In this document: positions 7,534 through 15,028 of the stretch, piece by piece
How the letters are laid out: each line of letters starts with the position of its first letter
Numbering within the stretch: the first letter of the stretch is position 1
Assembly: GCF_000282595.1 (NCBI RefSeq)
Contig: NZ_AKIZ01000013.1
Location: 62,001 to 126,000, forward strand
Direction of reading: 5' to 3'
Source: Phyllobacterium sp. YR531
GTDB lineage: Bacteria; Pseudomonadota; Alphaproteobacteria; Rhizobiales; Rhizobiaceae
DNA: 64,000 bases
Translations under genes and position numbers: made by a program
Notes under the pieces: generated by a model
What the model was told of the DNA's origin: nothing
The model's database searches: none
Seen by the model: the letters and a program-made list of their open reading frames with translations, nothing else

Positions 7534-9510
7534 TCAAGCGCGAATTTCCTGAATTGCATTTTCGATCGACGATGCAAAAAGGCAGTTGCGTGTCGAGCCT
7601 ACAATCTTCTCGCCATCAACATTCTCAGCACCATCGCCCCAGAAGCCAATAATGATTTTTACACGGGCATTGCGACGTCTGATTCGCCTTATCAAATATC
7701 GCGCATGCGCAATCGATGACGTGTTGAGATAACTTATGCAGATTGCACTTACACCTGTGAGTTCGAGCTTGGCTATGTTGGCAGCTTCAAGTTCATCATG
7801 CGTGATGTCGTGCACTTCAAATTCATTACGCTCAAGGATGTCGCCGACAATGACAGCGGCAGCGTCATCAAGGTTACCGCGTCCGCCAGCCGAAATGATG
7901 GTTTTCGGCTTGGCGGGTTCTGTCTTTTTGGTAGGTTTTTTGCCGTCTTGGGCAGGTTGCTCTTCCGTCTCGAGTTCGTCGTCGTCCAAAGGATCGTGGT
8001 AGTCAGACAGGTTCTCGACGAGAAACACCATGCTCTGGGCAACCCTGTTACGCCTTGGAGCATCAAGAACACCACGCCCGCGATCATGCTCAGCCAGCAG
8101 CAGTGCGGGGACAGCGACGGACGAATAATAATCAACCACCGAATTCGACTGAAGATACTCCTCCGCCTTTTCTGTTGCCTCATCAGGATCGCCCGACAAC
8201 AGCCTTTGGTATAATTGTTGCGGCGGTAGCAGCACCGGCTCATTCCCCAGCAGCACGTCCAGAAATTCGAACTTCGGCACATGCCGACCGAGTACGACAA
8301 GGCACACAGTCAGTGGTGTAGATAGAATGAGGCCGATGGGACCCCATATCCATGTCCAAACAATTGCCGCCATGAGAATGGCGACAGGGGAAAGTCCGGT
8401 CTTTGATCCGTAAAGCAAAGGCTCCATAATATTGTTGCTGATCAGCTCAAGCACAATGAAAAGGGACGCTGTCCACACAAGCAGCATCCATCCCGGATCA
8501 ACGGCAAGCGACAGCATCAGTGGGAAGAACGCCGCGATGATTGGACCAATATAGGGTACAAATCTCAGCACAATCGCCAGCATGCCCCATAACATTGGGT
8601 TGGGTATGCCGATCAGCCACAGACCGATGCCTATCGGTACGCCAAAGCTGATATTGATGATAAGCTGCATCAGCAAATATTGACCGACGCGTTTGCCAGC
8701 ATCATGGAGTGCTGTTGTCGTTCGATGAATATCACTGGCCCCGACGAGTTTTATGAACCGGTCGCGAAGATCTTCTCTCCGCATCAGCATGAAAATCACG
8801 ACGACGATAACAATACCGATCGTTGCCAATGGCTGGATGAGCGGCCCCGCAAATGTTTGCAAAAGGCTCAGCGGATCGGGCGGGGGATAGCGTATTTCAA
8901 CGGGAACAGGTTTGTTGGGGTCTTGCGCCTTCAATGCTGTCTCAGCTGCCTGTGACTGTACTTCAACATTTTCCGGAGGCTTTCGCGCCTGGTCAGCATT
9001 TTCAGGCGCTTTGTCGACTGGAAAACGCTCTACTTCGTCGGAACGGCCAATCTCTTCACTGAACCTCTTGAACATACGCGCACCGCGATCAAAAATGCTG
9101 TTACCCGACTGTGCATCTTTGACAGTGCGTATCTTTGTCTCGATATTGTATTGATAGCTGGGCAGATTTTGAGCAAGAACGGTCAGCTGACTGACAACGA
9201 TACTGAAGAATATCGCGATTACCATAAATGCCGTAACGACCACACTGATAACGGCAATGGCTTTCGGTACCCTGTTACGATGCAGGCGCGTAACCAACGG
9301 AGACAAGGCGAAGGTCAGAAGCAGGGCCAGAGCGAGCGGCACGAAAACATCGCTGGCAAAATAAAGTGCCGCGACAATTGCAATAGCGACAATGACTGGT
9401 GGAAACTGTGCCCGGGTATCGGCTTCAACTGCGGCTGGTGAATACACGGATTTACGCGTTACTCGCTCCACGGCACGTGGCGACCGCCCGCTGAAGTCTT
9501 CAGAAGGCAT
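7534..9510 (-). CDS. AI-2E family transporter (PerM-like) with C-terminal B12-binding-like domain
   Basis: A 658-residue inner-membrane protein. Helical pairs near residues 35-75 and 85-115, then a helical block at about 210-400, match the AI-2E/PerM permease family, which exports small molecules or acts with ion gradients. Residues about 520-560 are charged linker (DDDELETEEQPAQDGKKPTKK). The last 120 residues (from about 540) look like an alpha/beta flavodoxin-type domain resembling cobalamin-binding domains (GRGNLDDAAAVIVGDILERN), but the DxHxxG ligand motif has no His. A near-match sigma-EcfG promoter lies upstream. It is divergent from the DUF3309 gene. Transported substrate unknown. Confidence 0.87.
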   Translation of the reverse strand: MPSEDFSGRSPRAVERVTRKSVYSPAAVEADTRAQFPPVIVAIAIVAALYFASDVFVPLALALLLTFALSPLVTRLHRNRVPKAIAVISVVVTAFMVIAIFFSIVVSQLTVLAQNLPSYQYNIETKIRTVKDAQSGNSIFDRGARMFKRFSEEIGRSDEVERFPVDKAPENADQARKPPENVEVQSQAAETALKAQDPNKPVPVEIRYPPPDPLSLLQTFAGPLIQPLATIGIVIVVVIFMLMRREDLRDRFIKLVGASDIHRTTTALHDAGKRVGQYLLMQLIINISFGVPIGIGLWLIGIPNPMLWGMLAIVLRFVPYIGPIIAAFFPLMLSLAVDPGWMLLVWTASLFIVLELISNNIMEPLLYGSKTGLSPVAILMAAIVWTWIWGPIGLILSTPLTVCLVVLGRHVPKFEFLDVLLGNEPVLLPPQQLYQRLLSGDPDEATEKAEEYLQSNSVVDYYSSVAVPALLLAEHDRGRGVLDAPRRNRVAQSMVFLVENLSDYHDPLDDDELETEEQPAQDGKKPTKKTEPAKPKTIISAGGRGNLDDAAAVIVGDILERNEFEVHDITHDELEAANIAKLELTGVSAICISYLNTSSIAHARYLIRRIRRRNARVKIIIGFWGDGAENVDGEKIVGSTRNCLFASSIENAIQEIRA

Positions 9511-9566
9511 GGTAAACCCCTAACCCGAACTGCATGAAACCTCTCTCCATTGTCACCCGCCACTGC

Positions 9567-9591
9567 AACGCCGGCTGAGCAAATTGGTTGC
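9567..9591 (-). promoter_or_regulatory. Possible sigma-EcfG promoter of permease gene (one mismatch)
   Basis: On the minus strand it reads GCAAC-N16-CGTT, one base off the -35 consensus, 57 bp before the permease ATG. The spacing and the surrounding stress genes support it; the -35 mismatch makes it tentative. Confidence 0.45.
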
Positions 9592-9636
9592 ATGGGCATT
9601 ATGCGCTTTTACGCAGACATTATAAGCCGATCATTT

Positions 9637-9662
9637 GGAACGAATTTCGGTGTTGCGGTGTT
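9637..9662 (+). promoter_or_regulatory. Probable sigma-EcfG promoter of DUF3309 gene
   Basis: GGAAC-N17-TGTT, within the accepted N16-17 spacing and with a single -10 substitution. It ends 37 bp before the ATG at 9699. Confidence 0.65.
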
Positions 9663-9698
9663 TATTATCCGAACAATAATCAACCAGGGGGTTGGACC

Positions 9699-9857
9699 AT
9701 GCCGCTAACAACCATTCTTGTAATCATCCTTATTCTTGCACTGATCGGCGTCTTTCCCAGTTGGCCACACGCTCGCAACTGGGGCTATGGACCTTCCGGC
9801 CTGCTTGGGATCGTGCTGGTAGTACTTGTAGTACTGCTGCTGATGGGCCGCATCTGA
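9699..9857 (+). CDS. DUF3309 family small membrane protein
   Basis: A 52-residue protein starting MPLTTILVIILILALIG with two hydrophobic helices around a Trp/Gly loop (PSWPHARNWGYGPSG), the DUF3309 pattern. The family is common in alphaproteobacteria and often lies in stress gene clusters; its function is unknown. I chose the ATG at 9699 over the in-frame upstream start because it gives the family's N-terminus and has AGGGGG before it. A sigma-EcfG-like promoter lies upstream, and a 27-residue membrane peptide gene follows 25 bp later. Confidence 0.85.
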   Translation: MPLTTILVIILILALIGVFPSWPHARNWGYGPSGLLGIVLVVLVVLLLMGRI

Positions 9858-9882
9858 TAAATTCGACAAGGAGTCTGCATCT

Positions 9883-9966
9883 ATGCTGCGTGGCGTATTG
9901 CTTTGGCTTATTGGCCTGCCGCTTCCAATCATCATCATTCTTTGGCTGATGGGCTATCTCTCCTGA
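9883..9966 (+). CDS. 27-residue single-helix membrane protein
   Basis: A short open frame, MLRGVLLWLIGLPLPIIIIL followed by WLMGYLS and a TGA stop. AAGGAG lies nine bases before the ATG, an excellent ribosome binding site. The product is almost entirely one transmembrane helix with a Pro-containing kink. It sits 25 bp after the DUF3309 gene on the same strand and is probably co-transcribed from the sigma-EcfG-like promoter. No function is known to me. The strong ribosome site and the hydrophobic, kinked helix make it a likely real gene that standard callers would skip. Confidence 0.65.
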   Translation: MLRGVLLWLIGLPLPIIIILWLMGYLS

Positions 9967-9997
9967 CCTTTCTTAAAATCAGCTCACCTTACTCATC

Positions 9998-10018
9998 CGC
10001 CGGCTAATAAAGCCGGCG
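9998..10018 (+). terminator. Hairpin after the DUF3309 / small membrane protein unit
   Basis: CGCCGGCT and AGCCGGCG form an 8-bp GC-rich stem with an AATAA loop, then TTCTGCC. The U-tract is weak, so it may attenuate rather than stop transcription into the PRC-barrel gene. Confidence 0.55.
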
Positions 10019-10048
10019 TTCTGCCCTATGGGCGCAAAGGAATCCTAT

Positions 10049-10909
10049 ATGTTGAAACGTCTTCTCTCTACTTCCGCCATTATAGTCACTCTGTGCACAG
10101 CAGCCGCAGCACAGGAAGGTTCTGACATATTCGGTCAGCCAATTATGGAAGCGCCTGTACAGGACCGTTATCTCGTTGCCGCCCCGGGACAAGTGCTCAC
10201 GACTGGCCTGATTGGTCAGGCCGTATATAACAGCACCAAAGATGATGCAGCTTCCATTGGCGAGGTCAAAGATGTGGTGCTTAATCCCGAGGGCAGAGCC
10301 GAAGCGGCAATCATTGGTGTAGGCGGATTTCTGGGAGTCGGTGAAAAAGAAGTAGCCGTTGGTCTCGATCAATTGTCCTGGACGGAGAGGCCTGACAAGA
10401 AACGCTGGTTGGTAATCGCCACCACCAAGGAAGAGTTGGACAAGGCACCGGCTTATGATCGTTCCGCACTACTAACGGATGGCGCTTCCGACCCTGCGAA
10501 AGCTCCGGAACCAGCTGTCGTCAATCAAGATCAACCTGCTGGCAAGCCGGCTGCAGAACTTCGCAGCGCTCTCAAGGCTGTTCCATCCAGCGCAATGAGT
10601 GCTGACAAGCTTATTGGCTCGGTCGTTTACGGACCTGATGATGAAACGCTCGGCAGCGTCGGCGATGCTTTGATGACACCGGATGGTCAGGTTGAAGCCT
10701 TTGTGGTGGACGTCGGCGGATTTTTGGGTCTCGGCAAAAAGCCAATCGCAGTGTCCATTGAAAACTTGGATTTGCTTGCAGATGACAGCGGGAAAATATC
10801 TGTCTTCACGCCGTTCACAAAAAAAGAGTTGGAAGCCCAACCCGCCTACACGGCAGAAGCCTATAAGGCCGACAGTGAAAAAATACTCCTGCGCGGTACT
10901 GCCGAATAG
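10049..10909 (+). CDS. Secreted PRC-barrel domain protein, two PRC domains
   Basis: A 286-residue protein with an N-terminal signal peptide (MLKRLLSTSAIIVTLCTAAAAQE, cleavage after AAA). Two PRC-barrel units follow: about residues 50-130 (LIGQAVYNSTKDDAASIGEV ... GVGGFLGVGEKEVAV) and 190-265 (LIGSVVYGPDDETLGSVGD ... VGGFLGLGKKPIAV). A Pro/Ala-rich linker separates them. Secreted PRC-barrel proteins are frequent in rhizobial stress regulons; they are thought to bind proteins or ligands in the periplasm. AAAGGAA precedes the ATG at 10049. No sigma-EcfG motif is visible directly upstream, so expression may come from the DUF3309 promoter. Confidence 0.85.
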   Translation: MLKRLLSTSAIIVTLCTAAAAQEGSDIFGQPIMEAPVQDRYLVAAPGQVLTTGLIGQAVYNSTKDDAASIGEVKDVVLNPEGRAEAAIIGVGGFLGVGEKEVAVGLDQLSWTERPDKKRWLVIATTKEELDKAPAYDRSALLTDGASDPAKAPEPAVVNQDQPAGKPAAELRSALKAVPSSAMSADKLIGSVVYGPDDETLGSVGDALMTPDGQVEAFVVDVGGFLGLGKKPIAVSIENLDLLADDSGKISVFTPFTKKELEAQPAYTAEAYKADSEKILLRGTAE

Positions 10910-10971
10910 TAAGCGCGTAGCTGAACGATAGCGGATCCGGCCATCGCAAGTTGCAGTGGCCGGTTTCGCAT

Positions 10972-10996
10972 GGAACAAATAGTTTCGAACAACGTT
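10972..10996 (+). promoter_or_regulatory. Sigma-EcfG promoter of DUF883 / holin-like operon (exact consensus)
   Basis: GGAAC-N16-CGTT, identical to the general-stress consensus. The -10 ends 38 bp before the ATG of the DUF883 gene. Confidence 0.9.
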
Positions 10997-11034
10997 TCCA
11001 AATCATATGCATCTATTTTCCAAGGAGTTATCGC

Positions 11035-11373
11035 ATGGCCACAGTTTCCTCCAAAGTTCGAAAAGCAGTCGATGACGCTACGGAGACAAACCCTGATCTG
11101 CAGGCGCAGGTGGCTGCACTTAAAGACGATATCGCCAGCATTGCTGCCACTCTGGCGAAAATAGGCAAAAATTCGACCCAAGGCGCGCGAGCCAGTGCTG
11201 CCAACTCTTTTGAAAATGCCAAGGTGAAGGGCGAAGAAGTGTTAGAAGATCTCAAATCCCAAGCTCTGGATATCGAAGATCAATTGACTGAAACCATCCG
11301 CGACAAACCGCTGACTGCCATTGCCGTAGCGGCCGGCGTTGGCTTTCTTCTGGCACTGATCTCCCGTCGCTGA
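11035..11373 (+). CDS. DUF883 family (YqjD/ElaB-like) membrane-anchored protein
   Basis: A 112-residue protein with a soluble, helical, charged N-terminal two-thirds and one C-terminal transmembrane helix (PLTAIAVAAGVGFLLALISRR). This is the DUF883 plan; the E. coli members YqjD, ElaB and YgaM are stationary-phase inner-membrane proteins that bind ribosomes. CAAGGAG lies well before the ATG at 11035. An exact sigma-EcfG promoter precedes it. It is followed after two bases by the holin-like gene, so the two are an operon, as in E. coli where yqjD neighbours yqjE. Confidence 0.88.
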   Translation: MATVSSKVRKAVDDATETNPDLQAQVAALKDDIASIAATLAKIGKNSTQGARASAANSFENAKVKGEEVLEDLKSQALDIEDQLTETIRDKPLTAIAVAAGVGFLLALISRR

Positions 11374-11375
11374 TC

Positions 11376-11846
11376 ATGCTGAAACTGCTTACCCCTTTAT
11401 TGACCAGCCTTGCCGCAGGTGAGGTTGGCCTTGCCGTTAATCGCGTTAAGAGAAGCGCGATATTTCTGAGTATTATTGGCGTTCTTGGTGCTATCGGCGC
11501 CATTTTTTTGCTGATTGCGGGTTACATAGCGTTGTCTGAACGTTTTGGCGAATTGCGCGCAGCCCTTTATATCGGCGGTGGTGCATTCGCCTTGGCTATT
11601 ATTCTCTACATCATTATGAAAATTTCTGACGCTATCATCCGGAAACGCCAGCGCGACCGTGCGAAAACTGACACATCTGCTCTTCTGGCGATTGCTGCAG
11701 TTGCGGCAACGCCAATGGTCCTGCGCTCCCGCACTTTGTTGATGCTTGCCTTACCGGTTATTGCTTTTGGCGGGCTATCAATGCTGGGAAAGAAGCCTAA
11801 ATCGAGAAGGCGCCCGCGCCGGAAATCAGAGGAACTCGGGGATTGA
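11376..11846 (+). CDS. Phage-holin-like / YqjE-type inner-membrane protein
   Basis: A 156-residue protein with two adjacent membrane helices (about residues 28-52 and 65-85), a basic cytoplasmic stretch (RKRQRDRAK), a third hydrophobic region at 122-138 and a very basic tail (KKPKSRRRPRRK). It resembles the holin-superfamily III / YqjE group that accompanies DUF883 proteins. The role is unknown; despite the name it is not phage encoded here. It begins two bases after the DUF883 stop and its 3' end overlaps the convergent kinase gene by 21 bp. Confidence 0.75.
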   Translation: MLKLLTPLLTSLAAGEVGLAVNRVKRSAIFLSIIGVLGAIGAIFLLIAGYIALSERFGELRAALYIGGGAFALAIILYIIMKISDAIIRKRQRDRAKTDTSALLAIAAVAATPMVLRSRTLLMLALPVIAFGGLSMLGKKPKSRRRPRRKSEELGD

Positions 11847-13352
11847 GTTATCCTTGATCGGCATGGAGATTACAGCTTCCACGCCGCTTTCCGGATAACT
11901 TAATCTAACGCTGCTCGATATTACTTTATCCAGACTGCGCTCGATCAACCGCTCACCAAGACCGCGTGTCTCGCGTGCCATGACAGATGGCCCGCCTATT
12001 TCCACCCAATGAATAACAACACGAGATCCATCGAGGCCCGGCTCGATTTCCCATGACACCCGCACCTGGCCACCCGCTGCCGAGAACGCACCATGTTTGG
12101 CTGCGTTCGTTGCCAATTCATGCAGCGCAATTCCCAAGCCCAATGCGTGATCCGGCGGCAAAACAATATCTTCACCGACCAATACCATTTGTGCGGCATC
12201 GTAGATTGCGTAGGGTTCGACCTGTCTCGTGATCAGATCAACAAGACTGATACCGCTCCATTCACGATCGGATAAAAGTGTATGCGCCTCAGAAATAGCG
12301 CGTAGCCGGCCGGAAAAGGCTTCCATAAATTCGGCTGGATCAGAGGTGCGGTTCAAAGTTTGCCGCGCAAGCGACTGCAGCATGGCCAATGTGTTCTTGA
12401 CGCGATGGTTGAGTTCCCTGAGCAGAAGCCGCGTTTTCTCAGCAGCGTTCTTTGTCGCCGTGATGTTGATGTTTACACCAACGGCGACTGCCGGGCGTCC
12501 CGATTCATCCCGTTCAAAGATTCGGCCTCTGCCCAGCAGCCATTGGCCTGAAGAGGCTGCGCGGAATTCTCCTGCATAATCCTGATCATGCGCCAAGGCG
12601 CGCGTGATCGATGATTTCATCATGGGGAAATCATCGGGGTGCATTGCCCGGAAAACGTCTTCGCCTGTGACAGGATTTTCATCACTTAGACCCAACATGG
12701 TGTAAGCCATCTTGTTGCCGGTGAATATGCCGCTTTTCAGATCCCAAACCCAGCTGCCGACATTTCCCACTTCGAGTGCCATGGCATTGCGATCTTCATC
12801 GCGGTGCAGTTGATTGACAATGTTTTCTTCAAGGCGGGAATTACGCTTCAACTCTATAAGCGAGCCCGCAAGTTTGGCGAACTGTACCAGTTTCTCTTCC
12901 AGCTCGAATGTAAACTCCGAGGTCGCCTTCAGCGACAGAACGCTCAGCGCACCAACAGGCTTGTCTCCCACGTGAATTGGCGCAATTGCCAGAAACCTTA
13001 TACGTGGTTCCTGCGCAACGACGTTGATCTCGGCAAACCTCACATCTTCGGCCGCATCGAGTACAACGAGGCATCTTTTGTCTTGAGCAGAAATCGCATG
13101 TGCCTCAATCGTCCAGATATCAATGTCACCTACCGCGCCGGATGTCGCAAGTGGCTCACTTTGATCACTGTCAACAAGCACTACCCGCACGCCATCAGCG
13201 TTGAAAACCGACAATGCAAGATCAGTGAGATTTTTCAGATCGCTGTCATCTTTCCCTATCGGTCGGAGCGAGGAAAGCACCTCCCGGCGCGACGTATCCG
13301 TCAGGAACAATAAAGTATTTTCGGAAATATCGTTTAACTTCATATCCCACAT
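11826..13352 (-). CDS. HWE-family sensor histidine kinase, GAF-PAS
   Basis: A 508-residue soluble kinase with no membrane segment. Domains in order: GAF (about 35-165), PAS with PAC-like end (about 190-300), and an HWE kinase module. The phosphoacceptor His is in ELNHRVKNTLAML (about 316), the N-box is HELATNAAKHGA (about 411) and the diagnostic HWE residues appear as IHWVE (447-451). HWE/HisKA_2 kinases feed PhyR in alphaproteobacterial general stress signalling. This gene has an exact sigma-EcfG promoter and lies 2.6 kb from phyR, so it is a strong candidate PhyR kinase or modulator under feedback control. Start at 13352 or the in-frame ATG at 13343. Confidence 0.9.
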   Translation of the reverse strand: MWDMKLNDISENTLLFLTDTSRREVLSSLRPIGKDDSDLKNLTDLALSVFNADGVRVVLVDSDQSEPLATSGAVGDIDIWTIEAHAISAQDKRCLVVLDAAEDVRFAEINVVAQEPRIRFLAIAPIHVGDKPVGALSVLSLKATSEFTFELEEKLVQFAKLAGSLIELKRNSRLEENIVNQLHRDEDRNAMALEVGNVGSWVWDLKSGIFTGNKMAYTMLGLSDENPVTGEDVFRAMHPDDFPMMKSSITRALAHDQDYAGEFRAASSGQWLLGRGRIFERDESGRPAVAVGVNINITATKNAAEKTRLLLRELNHRVKNTLAMLQSLARQTLNRTSDPAEFMEAFSGRLRAISEAHTLLSDREWSGISLVDLITRQVEPYAIYDAAQMVLVGEDIVLPPDHALGLGIALHELATNAAKHGAFSAAGGQVRVSWEIEPGLDGSRVVIHWVEIGGPSVMARETRGLGERLIERSLDKVISSSVRLSYPESGVEAVISMPIKDNSIPEFL

Positions 13353-13407
13353 GACAACCTGTGTTAAGGCGCCCTTACTCCACTAAGTTATATATCCCAC
13401 CGACTTC

Positions 13408-13432
13408 AACGCAGCCACCTTGCCATTGTTCC
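13408..13432 (-). promoter_or_regulatory. Sigma-EcfG promoter of HWE kinase gene (exact consensus)
   Basis: GGAAC-N16-CGTT on the minus strand, its -10 ending 56 bp before the ATG at 13352. It is back to back with the plus-strand sigma-EcfG promoter at 13439, six bases separating the two -35 elements. Confidence 0.88.
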
Positions 13433-13438
13433 TCTAAC

Positions 13439-13463
13439 GGAACATTTAATGATTCCAACCGTT
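13439..13463 (+). promoter_or_regulatory. Sigma-EcfG promoter of 73-residue protein gene (exact consensus)
   Basis: GGAAC-N16-CGTT on the plus strand, ending 27 bp before the ATG at 13491. It forms a divergent pair with the kinase promoter. Confidence 0.88.
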
Positions 13464-13490
13464 CACAAATAGCAGTGAATGGAGGAAAAA

Positions 13491-13712
13491 ATGCTTGAAG
13501 CAAATGATATTCTATCCGATGGAAGCCTTAGCAACATCCAAAAGATCACACGGCTAGAGGAACTTCTTGCAGAAGCCCGCGGGCTGCAGCGCGCCGCCAC
13601 TGAAGGCGGCATGGACCCTGACGACGGCGTTACGCGCAATCTGCGCGACATTGAACTTGCGCTGGATAAACTGAACGCCGAGAAGCCCGAAACAGGTGCT
13701 GCTACGCTGTAG
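13491..13712 (+). CDS. Small acidic helical protein of the general stress regulon
   Basis: A 73-residue protein, MLEANDILSDGSLSNIQKIT at the N-terminus, predicted to be two helices with a GGMDPDDGVTRN loop between. I do not recognise a family. The start at 13491 is preferred to the in-frame ATG at 13479, because GGAGG falls between them at ideal spacing for 13491. The exact sigma-EcfG promoter directly upstream places it in the general stress response. It lacks the NepR signature, so it is not a second anti-sigma of that type. It converges with the Crp/Fnr gene with two bases between the stops. Confidence 0.75.
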   Translation: MLEANDILSDGSLSNIQKITRLEELLAEARGLQRAATEGGMDPDDGVTRNLRDIELALDKLNAEKPETGAATL

Positions 13713-13714
13713 GG

Positions 13715-14470
13715 TCAGATATAGGGCCGCGGCACGCTCGGCAGTCCCTGCCATCTGGAAATATCCAGCAGCATTTGATGGTCAAGAACCTCGCACCCAC
13801 GGTCAAGCCAGCGCAATGCACCCTTTGCCGCAAGTTTCTTCAATGTCTTGTTGGTGTGGACAATCGATAGTCCAAGAGTATCAGCCACATGCTGTTGACG
13901 CAGTGGGACCATCAGTTTGTCATTCTTGACCATTCCAACCGATTTGGCGCGCTGAAACAGGAAAGCGAAAAGATACGCTGCACGTTCAAGAGCTGATCGA
14001 CGCCCAACGCTGAGCAATATCTCATCCAGCATCTGCTCCTCACGGGAAGCCAACCAGGTAATGTCATATGCAATGCTTGGAAAGCTTCGGAAGAGGTTTG
14101 GCAATTTATCACGCTGAAACATGCACAATACCATCGGAGACAAGGCCTCGACAGAATGCTGCATCTCTTTCATTACTGAACCTTGCAGCCCGATAAGGTC
14201 ACCGGGCAGTACGTAATTCAGAATTTGGCGACGGCCATCTTCCAGCGTTTTATAGCGGAATGCCCAACCTGATAGCACAGTGAAAAGATGCGCGCTGCTT
14301 GTGCCTTCGCCGAGCACAGTGGTGCCTATGTCGGCAACAAGCTCGCCCATCTTGAAGCCTGACAGAAACTCGACCTCATCTTTGTCATGCGGTTGGAAAT
14401 GCGGAAAAGCCTGCAAGGGACATCTCTCGCAGGGATACTGTCTGACTGTCGACGCCGCATTGTTTTTCAT
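13715..14470 (-). CDS. Crp/Fnr family transcriptional regulator
   Basis: About 251 residues: a cyclic-nucleotide-binding-like beta barrel (about 45-150) and a C-terminal helix-turn-helix (PLRQQHVADTLGLSIVHTNK, about 190-210). The N-terminus has YPCERCPLQ, a two-cysteine motif different from the four-cysteine cluster of FNR/FixK oxygen sensors, so Fe-S oxygen sensing is not supported. The frame is open to a TTG at 14515; I chose the ATG at 14470. Such regulators flank phyR loci in several Hyphomicrobiales, but I see no sigma-EcfG motif in front of this one. Targets unknown. Confidence 0.85.
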   Translation of the reverse strand: MKNNAASTVRQYPCERCPLQAFPHFQPHDKDEVEFLSGFKMGELVADIGTTVLGEGTSSAHLFTVLSGWAFRYKTLEDGRRQILNYVLPGDLIGLQGSVMKEMQHSVEALSPMVLCMFQRDKLPNLFRSFPSIAYDITWLASREEQMLDEILLSVGRRSALERAAYLFAFLFQRAKSVGMVKNDKLMVPLRQQHVADTLGLSIVHTNKTLKKLAAKGALRWLDRGCEVLDHQMLLDISRWQGLPSVPRPYI

Positions 14471-14611
14471 TATTTTATCCGGTTGTAGCTGCGTGCAAAT
14501 TAGCACGCCCTCCAAAATTCACATGAGCTTTCTTCGTAATCGATATGTCTTAGTTAAATGACAGCCAATCCGAGTAGCTCCATAACCACCGCCAAATTGG
14601 AGTGATGGAAT

Positions 14612-15028
14612 ATGGAACTGGCCGGCAAACACCTTTTGGTACTCGAGGACGAATACTTGATAGGATTGGAGCTGGAACGAATCGCGGAAGAATGTGGTGC
14701 GAAGTCCGTGCATGTTGTTTCTACAATTGACCAGTTGCTGGACTGGATAAAAAGCGGCCAGACATGCGACCTTGCAATATTGGAAGTGGAAGCAAGAGGC
14801 GTTTCGTCTCTCAAAACCGCATCCATGCTACGGTCACGTAATATACCTCTCCTGTTCACCAGTGCCTATGATGCTGACCTGAGCGGGATCACCGAGTTTG
14901 CTGGCACGCCCGTTGTTGGAAAACCTTATGGGAAAAGTCAAATCGTACAGGCTGTAGCTTCGCTCGGCAGCCTCACTTCTTCCAACCGGGGCTCGCGGAT
15001 GGACGATTCATCAGGCGAACTTGTTTGA
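14612..15028 (+). CDS. Single-domain response regulator with Glu in place of the phosphoacceptor Asp
   Basis: A 138-residue receiver domain. The acidic pocket is present (VLEDE, residues 10-14), as are the conserved Thr/Ser (LFTSAYD, about 83) and Lys (VVGKPY, about 104). At the end of strand 3, where the phosphorylated Asp belongs, the sequence is LAILEVEARG, giving Glu58. A Glu there often mimics or abolishes phosphorylation. There is no output domain. Its 3' end overlaps ecfG, convergently, by 18 bp. GGAGTGATGG lies before the ATG. It may tune the PhyR pathway by competing for kinases; that is inference. Confidence 0.85.
   Translation: MELAGKHLLVLEDEYLIGLELERIAEECGAKSVHVVSTIDQLLDWIKSGQTCDLAILEVEARGVSSLKTASMLRSRNIPLLFTSAYDADLSGITEFAGTPVVGKPYGKSQIVQAVASLGSLTSSNRGSRMDDSSGELV

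Noticed and set aside
11376-11846. Prophage holin
   Set aside because: The protein has holin-like helices, but it is in an EcfG-controlled operon with a DUF883 gene and no other phage gene is nearby.
13715-14470. FixK/FNR oxygen sensor
   Set aside because: Only a two-cysteine YPCERCPLQ motif is present, not the four-cysteine cluster, and no FNR-type boxes were found around it.
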